Origin: Akkermansiaceae bacterium
GTDB taxonomy: Bacteria; Verrucomicrobiota; Verrucomicrobiia; Verrucomicrobiales; Akkermansiaceae
Direction of reading: 5' to 3'
NCBI GenBank assembly: GCA_023300205.1
Contig: JALZVD010000133.1
Coordinates: forward strand, 1 to 5,437
Length of the DNA: 5,437 bases
Below, piece after piece: positions 1 to 5,242 of this stretch (positions are counted from its first letter, which is position 1; every line of letters starts with the position of its first letter). The translations under genes and the position numbers were made by a program. The notes under the pieces were generated by a model. It was not told the origin of the DNA and made no database searches. It was given only the letters and a program-made list of their open reading frames with translations.

Positions 1-861
1 CTCCTTGATTCCATTTTTCCACATCGCCATGAAAGGCATATGTGCAGCCTCGTGATACGGGTGTCCCTTCACACGTGGAAACGGCATACCGTTATCGGAA
101 GTTACTATCACCAGTGTATTCTCAAGTAATCCTCTGTTCTTAAGTATCTCTATACAACCACCTACATGCTTATCAAAATGCTCTACCTCTAGTCCATAAT
201 CCAACATATCGTGCCGAACCGCTTCGGTATCTGGCCAATAACTAGGAACTTCTGGAATTGAGTCTAAGGTCTTACCATTTTTCACGCCTGATTTAAATTC
301 ATAAGCTCGGTGTGGTTCATTACAACCCACCCAAAATGCAAAGGGCTTAGAACTATCGTTATCAATGATAAACTGTTCGAAGTTTTTAGTGTAATCAGTT
401 TTGGATATCCTCTCAGACAAAGACTCTTTAGCCCTATGTTTACCATAAGACTTACCTAATACTTCACGCCCCTCTGCCACACCTGGGCGCCAGCCCTTTC
501 CAGTGTAGCCCGTATTATATCCATTTTCTTTTAACGTCTCCGCGTATGATTTAAACTTTGGATCTAACACTGCATTGTGATTGATAGCGGCTCCTAACTG
601 CCAAGGATTCTGCCCAGTAATAAGAACTGAACGTGACGGACCACATTTTGGATTCGGAGTATAAACTGATGTGAAGTTAATCCCCTCCTTAGCAAGACGG
701 TCAATATTTGGCGTTTTCACCCACGTGCAACCATTCACTCCAAAATGCTCAAATGAAGCATCATCTGCAATAATAAACAACATGTTAGGCCGTTCAGCTG
801 CAAAACCTTGAAGCGCCATCACTAGGAAAAGACCCACGCATTTAATAAATTTTGATAACAT
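1..861 (-). CDS. Secreted type I sulfatase (Cys-type), C-terminus beyond window
   Basis: This is the N-terminal 287 residues of a formylglycine-dependent sulfatase, an enzyme that hydrolyses sulfate esters or sulfamates on glycans; the frame is open to base 1. A signal peptide is visible (MLSKFIK, then a hydrophobic stretch to about residue 20, with FAA before ERPN), so the enzyme should be exported. The mature part opens with RPNMLFIIADD (metal-binding D33-D34). The sulfatase signature is CGPSR at 73-77, where C73 would be converted to formylglycine. Other family landmarks are TGK (119-122), EPH (H184) and TSDNG (D256-N257, metal ligands), followed by a conserved-looking K264. ITGQNPWQL and TGKGWRPG suggest the N-sulfoglucosamine sulfohydrolase-like branch (SulfAtlas S1_8-like), but that assignment is from memory. 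The ATG at 861 is chosen because it begins the signal peptide; no Shine-Dalgarno lies close to it. The Cys-type site implies a maturase elsewhere in the genome. Its G/C strand bias is weaker than its neighbours'. Confidence 0.95.
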   Translation of the reverse strand, partial: MLSKFIKCVGLFLVMALQGFAAERPNMLFIIADDASFEHFGVNGCTWVKTPNIDRLAKEGINFTSVYTPNPKCGPSRSVLITGQNPWQLGAAINHNAVLDPKFKSYAETLKENGYNTGYTGKGWRPGVAEGREVLGKSYGKHRAKESLSERISKTDYTKNFEQFIIDNDSSKPFAFWVGCNEPHRAYEFKSGVKNGKTLDSIPEVPSYWPDTEAVRHDMLDYGLEVEHFDKHVGGCIEILKNRGLLENTLVIVTSDNGMPFPRVKGHPYHEAAHMPFMAMWKNGIKE

Positions 862-1128
862 TATATTGATACAGCTAGTAACAAGTAATCCTTTCAAAAA
901 AATAACCTCACTCCATCCCAATTATAAATGGTTCCACTCCTTATCAAATCTAACCCTATGAAAACTAATAACCTCCCCCTTATTCAGTGAGAAATAAACA
1001 TAAGTCAAAGCACTACGCTCATTCCCTTTCCGAACAACTGCCCCACACCTGCCCCCCCTTAATGTTCATATTCTCTAAACAATCAAAAACATCAGGAATA
1101 AATAACCCCAATTTCACTCTAAGTAGCT
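862..1128. other. Divergent intergenic region between sulfatase and thioredoxin-like gene
   Basis: This 267-bp region separates two divergent genes, so it should hold promoters in both directions. A minus-strand promoter candidate is listed separately. For the plus-strand gene I found no convincing -35/-10 pair. The region is very C-rich and G-poor on the + strand, peaking around 1038-1058, where CTGCCCC occurs twice (1038-1044 and 1049-1055) with an 11-bp period. AATAACCTC also occurs twice (901-909 and 967-975), 66 bp apart, with a related AATAACCCC at 1101. No credible coding sequence or RNA gene was seen. Confidence 0.6.
921..947 (-). promoter_or_regulatory. Candidate sigma-70-type promoter for the sulfatase
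   Basis: Read on the minus strand, TTGATA (942-947; five of six matches to TTGACA) precedes a perfect TATAAT (921-926) with a 15-bp spacer. Transcription would start near 914 and give a leader of roughly 50 nt before the sulfatase ATG at 861. The spacer is shorter than the ideal 17 bp, and primary promoters differ between phyla, so this is a sequence match only. Confidence 0.4.
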
Positions 1129-1677
1129 ATGATTAATATGACAAAAACCATAACAGGCATCATCTGCTCGCTCCAATTTGCAAGTGCGCAGCAGAAAGGT
1201 GGGATCCTCGGTAAAGAAGCCCCTGAAATCAAAGTAGACCAATGGGTCCACATCCCTAAAGGCCTGAAAGAACCCACTACAAAATCACTCAAAGACAAAG
1301 TCATCTACATGTATTGCTACCAATCATGGTGCCCCGGCTGCCACAGCTCAGGCTTCCCCACCTTGAAAGAACTAAGCGAGAAATTTAAAGACAGCAAAGA
1401 TGTCGAGTTCATCGTCGTCCACACCGTATTCGAAGGATTCTCCACCAACACTCCAGAAAAATGGAAATCCGTAGCAACGCGTCATAGCCTACAAAATCTG
1501 AGATTCGCCCACAGTGGTTCCAAGGACAAAAAATCACAGATCATGTCCGATTTCAAAACCCGAGGCACCCCATGGACAGTCATCATAGGTAAAGACGGCA
1601 TAGTCAAGTTCAACGGCTTCCACATCCCACCAGATCAAGCCATCAAGCTAATTGATCAGCTCAAAAAAGAAAAATAA
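1129..1677 (+). CDS. Exported thioredoxin-fold protein (TlpA/redoxin-like) with CPGC active site
   Basis: A 182-residue thioredoxin-fold protein, probably a periplasmic thiol-disulfide oxidoreductase. The active site is SWCPGCHSSGFP (C68, C71). TRGTPWTVIIGKDG supplies the expected cis-proline (P148) and the strand-turn that follows it in TlpA-like proteins. The start of the fold, GKEAPEI (28-34), is typical of redoxins. The first 20 residues look like a short, weak signal peptide: K6, hydrophobic ITGIICSLQF, then ASA before QQ. Either M1 (1129) or M4 (1138) could be the start; a stop codon at 1120-1122 closes the frame just upstream, and neither ATG has a Shine-Dalgarno. An extra cysteine, C63, lies five residues before the CxxC. 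The partner protein cannot be told from the sequence. The glycosidase gene begins 75 bp downstream on the same strand with no evident terminator between them, so they may be co-transcribed. Confidence 0.85.
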   Translation: MINMTKTITGIICSLQFASAQQKGGILGKEAPEIKVDQWVHIPKGLKEPTTKSLKDKVIYMYCYQSWCPGCHSSGFPTLKELSEKFKDSKDVEFIVVHTVFEGFSTNTPEKWKSVATRHSLQNLRFAHSGSKDKKSQIMSDFKTRGTPWTVIIGKDGIVKFNGFHIPPDQAIKLIDQLKKEK

Positions 1678-1731
1678 CCCCGCCCTGATAGTCCTCGTCA
1701 CACACACTATAAACTCTTCCCTTTTACTCAC

Positions 1732-1746
1732 TGAGGAGTATCCTCA
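1732..1746 (+). promoter_or_regulatory. Hairpin enclosing the glycosidase ribosome-binding site
   Basis: A perfect 6-bp inverted repeat, TGAGGA (1732-1737) and TCCTCA (1741-1746), is separated by GTA. The only recognisable Shine-Dalgarno for the glycosidase, GAGGAG (1733-1738), lies almost wholly in the left arm, 14 nt before the ATG at 1753. If the RNA folds this way, the ribosome-binding site is paired with its own complement. There is no U-run after the hairpin, so it does not look like an intrinsic terminator. The structure is read directly; a regulatory role is inferred. Confidence 0.5.
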
Positions 1747-1752
1747 CCGTTT

Positions 1753-3192
1753 ATGCGTAGCCTCCGTCTAATAATCATCCTTATACTCGCAATCATCGCG
1801 ATCTCATTTTTTTGGCCAAAATTCAATAAACCTCCAGCAACTATCATACCCTCACAAACTCTAGGACCTTACCTAGGTTACGGCCTAGCCATTCACGGAT
1901 CCGATGTAAATTTCCCGAAAGCCTTTGACGACCTAGCCCCTCAATTTGTCCGCATGGAATTCGGCCCTCGCTGGGACCATCTCTCAGAAAAAATCCCTAC
2001 AGGAAAAACCGTCCAGGACTACTACCACTATCTAGAACGTAATTACAACGGAGACTCTCCTGAAAGGCTAACAGGTGCACGAGATTCTCATGAATTTCTC
2101 CGCCATCGTAATATCCAAATCATCAAAATCCATTTCGAGCTACCTCACTATTGGCGCGCTAAGGATAACTCAGACAGATTTCTATCTCAGCACATTCAAG
2201 ATCTCGCTCGCTTTCACACAGCCCATCTCAAATTCCTAAGAAACAACGGCATCAAAATCGACTACATGGAACTAGTAAATGAGCCAGATGGTAATTGGAA
2301 CGGTCACATCCCTGCCCCAGACTATGCACGACTCCTCCAACTCTGTGACTCTCTCTTTGAAAAACACGGACTCCAAGACGTAAAGATCCTCGGACCTGGG
2401 CTCGCATTTCTAAATCTATACAATAAACAAACTCCCTACTTTGAAGAAATTGAGAAAGTCGGCATAGATAACCTTGATGGCTGGTCAACCCACGTCTGGG
2501 ATGAAGCCGAATTCACCAGCTCTGAACCTGAATACACCTACGGAATCTGGCAGCCCTTTCTAGATACGATCAACAAAATTGACCCAGAAAAAACAAAGCC
2601 CATCTTCGTCACCGAATACGCCAGTGATATCACAAAATTCGGCGATAAAGAATGGCCATCACCACGCGACCAAGTAGAAAATACAGTTACAGATACCTGG
2701 CACAACGCAGTCCGAGTCATTGCCAACTCAGTCACCCACCTTAACCGGGGCGCCAATGCTCTAGTCGTATACAGGCTCAGTGACACCCACTGGCATAAAA
2801 CCGACTGGGGAATGATAGAATCCACTAAACCTCCCCATTTCGAAATTAAACCCGTCTATCATGCAGTAAGCCACGCCCTAAAATCTCTCCCAGTAAATGG
2901 CAACATCCTAGCTCCTCTCTGGCACCAAAATGATGCTCTAATTACACTCAGCATCATCCACCAAACCTCGGACAACTCATTCCATCTACTCATCGTGAAC
3001 TCACACGAGAAAACACAAACTACTACGATCAACCTAAATCCTGAAATGCAGAGTGCTTCCATCTCAGACATTTCCACCATGATAAAATCAGGACTCACAG
3101 ACACCGCAAACATCAGTATCAAAGACACCACACTCAACATCAAAATGCCACCACTCTCCATCAGCAGAGTGAAATTACAGGCAAAAAAATAA
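1753..3192 (+). CDS. Membrane-anchored glycoside hydrolase, clan GH-A type (GH30/GH39-like; family unassigned)
   Basis: A 479-residue protein with a short basic N-terminus and a very hydrophobic stretch (about residues 4-21, LRLIIILILAIIAISFF) without an AxA site after it. It therefore looks like a signal anchor holding the enzyme outside the cytoplasmic membrane. Residues ~40-375 read as a TIM-barrel retaining glycosidase: MELVNEPDGNW carries the Asn-Glu-Pro motif with acid/base E177, and IFVTEYA carries the likely nucleophile E288. The spacing and order fit clan GH-A. WSTHVWD (His247) and ALVVYRLSD (about 336-344, end of strand 8) line the predicted site. Residues ~385-479 look like a beta-sandwich tail, as in GH30 and GH39. 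The substrate is unknown; the divergent sulfatase hints at a sulfated polysaccharide. The ATG at 1753 has an upstream GAGGAG, and a stop at 1732-1734 blocks an earlier start. The gene ends 53 bp before the convergent DUF5069 gene. Confidence 0.8.
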   Translation: MRSLRLIIILILAIIAISFFWPKFNKPPATIIPSQTLGPYLGYGLAIHGSDVNFPKAFDDLAPQFVRMEFGPRWDHLSEKIPTGKTVQDYYHYLERNYNGDSPERLTGARDSHEFLRHRNIQIIKIHFELPHYWRAKDNSDRFLSQHIQDLARFHTAHLKFLRNNGIKIDYMELVNEPDGNWNGHIPAPDYARLLQLCDSLFEKHGLQDVKILGPGLAFLNLYNKQTPYFEEIEKVGIDNLDGWSTHVWDEAEFTSSEPEYTYGIWQPFLDTINKIDPEKTKPIFVTEYASDITKFGDKEWPSPRDQVENTVTDTWHNAVRVIANSVTHLNRGANALVVYRLSDTHWHKTDWGMIESTKPPHFEIKPVYHAVSHALKSLPVNGNILAPLWHQNDALITLSIIHQTSDNSFHLLIVNSHEKTQTTTINLNPEMQSASISDISTMIKSGLTDTANISIKDTTLNIKMPPLSISRVKLQAKK

Positions 3193-3208
3193 CACCTTAA
3201 AAATCGGT

Positions 3209-3225
3209 TAGATTCAAAGAATCTA
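3209..3225. terminator. Hairpin between convergent genes, possible weak terminator
   Basis: TAGATTC (3209-3215) and GAATCTA (3219-3225) form a perfect 7-bp stem with a 3-nt loop, located between the stop of the glycosidase (3192) and the stop of the DUF5069 gene (3246). Read on the minus strand, a run of five T follows five bases after the stem (3200-3204 on the +), so it would work best for the DUF5069 transcript. On the plus strand no T-run follows. The stem is AT-rich and short, so termination is only plausible. Confidence 0.35.
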
Positions 3226-3245
3226 TCAGTATCATAAAAAAACTA

Positions 3246-3680
3246 CTACTTTATTCTCCCCTCTTCAATATCGTAAATATCAAACCAATAATAAACAATA
3301 CTACCCACAGGTAAACACTCAGGAATATAACCCTCAATAAAAACCTGAAGCTCAATCGGCATTTCACTAATCCGCTTGTACCGAAGATCATTATTCCATT
3401 GCACAATCTCTTCTATCGTCTGCTCCTTAGCATTCTCCTTAATCCAAGTAGCTACCGCCTCATCGTCAGCTCCAGTCGCTACAAAATCTTTAAAGGCACT
3501 AGAAGCAATCCCCGTGAAATCAAAAAACACTTGATCCAGCGGGCAGTCAAAATGATACTCACCATTTGTCCCTGCCACCACCGCTCGGCACTTATCCAGT
3601 ACTCTACCAGCCACCACATACCCACCAACTGTCTCTCTTGGACTTCTCGGGAATTCTTTCGTAAGGTCTAAACTATTCAT
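3246..3680 (-). CDS. DUF5069 domain protein
   Basis: A 144-residue soluble protein matching the pattern I know as DUF5069, common in Verrucomicrobiota and related phyla, with no established biochemical role. The hallmarks are the N-terminal DLTKEFPRSPRE (5-16), then GGYVVAGRVLDKCRA (19-33) and GEYHFDCPLD (40-49), all in the expected order near the N-terminus. Its length is that of a complete single-domain member. No signal peptide or membrane segment is seen, so it should be cytoplasmic. The ATG at 3680 is chosen because the conserved block begins immediately after it; no clear Shine-Dalgarno precedes it. It lies 119 bp downstream of the acyltransferase gene on the same strand, far enough to have its own promoter, and a candidate is listed. 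The two cysteines (C31, C46) sit in the conserved part, and C121 lies near the C-terminus. Confidence 0.85.
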   Translation of the reverse strand: MNSLDLTKEFPRSPRETVGGYVVAGRVLDKCRAVVAGTNGEYHFDCPLDQVFFDFTGIASSAFKDFVATGADDEAVATWIKENAKEQTIEEIVQWNNDLRYKRISEMPIELQVFIEGYIPECLPVGSIVYYWFDIYDIEEGRIK

Positions 3681-3706
3681 ATGTATTTCTATTGGTTAAT
3701 TCGTTA

Positions 3707-3734
3707 ATTATCTATCTACAGATTGGATAAGCAA
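3707..3734 (-). promoter_or_regulatory. Possible promoter of the DUF5069 gene
   Basis: On the minus strand, TTGCTT (3729-3734) and GATAAT (3707-3712) are separated by 16 bp, with the -10 element 26 bp before the ATG at 3680. The -10 matches the consensus in five positions and the -35 only in three. The surrounding AT-rich stretch (3690-3712) fits a promoter. An inverted repeat flanks the -35 element (3722-3747). Confidence 0.3.
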
Positions 3735-3747
3735 AGTAACTTCCAAT
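3722..3747. repeat. Inverted repeat ATTGGA-N14-TCCAAT upstream of the DUF5069 gene
   Basis: ATTGGA (3722-3727) and TCCAAT (3742-3747) are perfect inverted half-sites whose centres are 20 bp apart, about two helical turns. They straddle the possible -35 element of the DUF5069 promoter, which would suit an operator for a dimeric regulator. It could equally be a loose RNA stem with a 14-nt loop, or chance. Confidence 0.35.
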
Positions 3748-3775
3748 TGTATCTTGTATCACTATCTTGCTCATT

Positions 3776-3790
3776 AAGACTGAGAGTCTT
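3776..3790 (-). terminator. Short hairpin just after the acyltransferase stop
   Basis: AAGACT (3776-3781) and AGTCTT (3785-3790) form a perfect 6-bp stem with a 3-nt loop, beginning 9 nt past the stop codon of the GNAT gene (3800-3802). No T-run follows on the minus strand, so it may protect the 3' end or slow polymerase rather than act as a strong terminator. Confidence 0.25.
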
Positions 3791-3799
3791 CAAAATCAA

Positions 3800-4897
3800 T
3801 TAAATTCCCAAAAACCTCTTCCTGTATCTCCTAGGCATTTCCTTCAGATCCACCTTCAATAAACAATAAATTGCATCATTAAAACTCTCCTCAACCTGGA
3901 ATGACAAAAACTTAGCTCCTATGCTAGCATAATAACGAATCAGCGGAGGAATATCACGCTGCCCACCCTCCAGTTCCTGGATCAATCCATTCAGCCTATT
4001 CAACCCCATACCTGACCAAAAATCCGTAACCAGTTCATGATTCCTAGTCTGAGCTACAAAAGGGACCTTCGCTCGGACACTAGCTCTTAGCTCCGAATCC
4101 TCACTATAATACCTGTCCAGCGTATCCACCAGAATCGATTGACTTAACGGAGTGAACGAATCTGAAATCGTAACCGAACCATAAAGCGCAAAACAATCTC
4201 TCGCTATCGCAGCTTGCCCTATCCCTTTCCACAGCGCATCTAACATCTGCGGATTCTTTTGGTAAGATGGTAAAACAAACGACCGACTCAACTCCATCGC
4301 GCCCTTACCTCCATTTGATCCCGCCATCTGCTCATAAAACTCTGGCTGCATCTCAAACACATCATTAAGATACATCCCCTTAGCCCCATACGTCTCCAAG
4401 ATCTCATGCGTAAACCCTATCCTATAAGCCCCCACCAAACATCCCTCAACTTTATCCCACAGCAACAAATGATCATAATACTCATCCTCTTCAGAAAGAT
4501 CCACCTCCTTACCAGATCCCGCACCAATCGCAGCAAACGTAACCGCCCTAGCCACCCCGATCAAACGCATCACAGCCGGTGCCTCTCTCCCCTTAAACAA
4601 ATACATCCCTAACTTCTCAGTGCTAAACAAACAATGCTCCGCATCTAACATCCTCATCTCACCCAGTACCTCTGCATCAGGTATCAAAAGATCCCCCTTA
4701 TTCATTCCTAAATCATCCTCACTAGAAATAACCGCCCCCTCAGGCTCGGTAACATCGCTCATCACCTTACCTACAACCTCCAACCAAATATCCTCATCCT
4801 GAGAAAGATTAAGCCCTGTTAAAGACTTAGCTAATGCCTCACGATGATCATTAGCATTCGTTAAATCACTCGCTACAATTTCATTCTGATCATTCAT
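3800..4897 (-). CDS. OlsB-like GNAT N-acyltransferase ('putative hemolysin' type), without PlsC domain
   Basis: A 365-residue protein of the GNAT branch that includes ornithine-lipid synthase OlsB, which transfers a fatty acyl chain from acyl-ACP to an amine in membrane lipid synthesis. The GNAT core spans about residues 95-260: ARAVTFAAIGAGSGK, then YYDHLLLWDK (141-149), VGAYRI (155-160), ELSRSFVLPSYQKN (202-215, the acyl-donor-binding region) and YGSVTISDSFTPLS (239-252). The tail PPLIRYYASIGAKF (317-330) followed by FNDAIYCLLKVDL is typical of these proteins. Many relatives carry a PlsC acyltransferase domain before this core; here there is instead an acidic extension of about 80 residues without obvious motifs. 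The product is probably a lipid-modifying enzyme at the inner membrane face, but its amine substrate is unknown. The ATG at 4897 is preceded by GATAGG, too close for an ideal Shine-Dalgarno; no other start lies nearby in frame. It follows the small membrane protein gene by 49 bp, probably in one transcript with hrpB. Confidence 0.85.
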   Translation of the reverse strand: MNDQNEIVASDLTNANDHREALAKSLTGLNLSQDEDIWLEVVGKVMSDVTEPEGAVISSEDDLGMNKGDLLIPDAEVLGEMRMLDAEHCLFSTEKLGMYLFKGREAPAVMRLIGVARAVTFAAIGAGSGKEVDLSEEDEYYDHLLLWDKVEGCLVGAYRIGFTHEILETYGAKGMYLNDVFEMQPEFYEQMAGSNGGKGAMELSRSFVLPSYQKNPQMLDALWKGIGQAAIARDCFALYGSVTISDSFTPLSQSILVDTLDRYYSEDSELRASVRAKVPFVAQTRNHELVTDFWSGMGLNRLNGLIQELEGGQRDIPPLIRYYASIGAKFLSFQVEESFNDAIYCLLKVDLKEMPRRYRKRFLGI

Positions 4898-4946
4898 CCT
4901 ATCTAAAGTTTCTTTAAATTAGTAAACATCCGTGGCCGATAATACT

Positions 4947-5234
4947 TCATTCCGCAAACTTTTCAAACTGATTCTTAAAAGTATCCCCCTCTGCTTCCTG
5001 CTCCTTAATCCGTTGTTCCGTTGCCGCCCCCTCTTGCTCGATCCGTTCCTCGATCCAATGCTTCTCTTCTTTATCAGGAGCTTCGTCTAACACTGGAGCA
5101 GAAGCTTCCACTTGGATGGCGTTTACCTTTTTCAGATCCTCCCTGGCACGATTCAAGCTCATAACCAAATAAGTGATTAATACTCCCAGCACAACTGCTA
5201 TCATTAATGGTAAGTTTTTCTTCAATGAGTTCAT
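4947..5234 (-). CDS. Small single-pass membrane protein with charged helical tail
   Basis: I do not recognise a family. The 95-residue product has a short basic N-terminus (MNSLKKN), one clear membrane segment (about residues 8-27, LPLMIAVVLGVLITYLVMSL), a basic stretch (R29, R31, K35, K36), a Pro/Ala-containing linker (about 43-54) and then a strongly acidic and charged helix (about 55-95, rich in E, K, Q) that could form a coiled coil. No cleavage site or lipobox is seen. The start codon overlaps the hrpB stop in the form ATGA, and no Shine-Dalgarno lies upstream (the preceding bases are a run of A), so translation probably depends on ribosomes ending hrpB. The real-gene call rests on this tight coupling, the coherent TM-plus-helix composition and the fit with the next gene 49 bp downstream. 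Function is unknown. Confidence 0.75.
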   Translation of the reverse strand: MNSLKKNLPLMIAVVLGVLITYLVMSLNRAREDLKKVNAIQVEASAPVLDEAPDKEEKHWIEERIEQEGAATEQRIKEQEAEGDTFKNQFEKFAE

Positions 5235-5242
5235 TTTTTTTG
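5231..5242 (-). other. ATGA stop/start overlap next to an A8 slippery run
   Basis: On the minus strand the end of hrpB reads CAA AAA AAA TGA, and the last A with TG forms the ATG of the small membrane protein. The eight A residues occupy 5234-5241. The zero-frame codons give the heptamer A AAA AAA directly before the stop. This is the pattern of bacterial -1 frameshift sites, and long A runs also favour transcriptional slippage. A -1 shift would bypass the TGA and enter the membrane-protein frame at its own ATG. Simple stop/restart coupling explains the arrangement too. Confidence 0.6.

Noticed and set aside
934..942. Minus-strand AAGGAGTGG in the 862-1128 region as a ribosome-binding site
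   Set aside because: The nearest ATG after it is followed at once by GAG TGA, so no peptide of any size would be made; it falls within the spacer of the candidate promoter.
1062..1136. Short plus-strand frame (24 codons, ATG at 1062) overlapping the start of the thioredoxin-like gene
   Set aside because: It could be a coupled leader peptide, but it has no Shine-Dalgarno and no recognisable pattern, and this length is expected by chance.
1671..1752. Terminator between the thioredoxin-like gene and the glycosidase
   Set aside because: The only stem here (1732-1746) has no T-run and contains the Shine-Dalgarno, so it fits translational control better.
2252..3161. Open minus-strand frames inside the glycosidase gene
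   Set aside because: The plus-strand frame has clear catalytic motifs across the same region, while the minus frames show no motif and are low-quality overlaps.
3399..3671. Plus-strand frame of 90 codons opposite the DUF5069 gene
   Set aside because: The minus-strand product has the conserved DUF5069 blocks exactly here, so this is a shadow.
4406..4802. Two open plus-strand frames (4406-4612, 4620-4802)
   Set aside because: They lie antisense to the conserved GNAT domain gene; their Ser/Pro/Ile-rich composition is what antisense translation of that gene gives.
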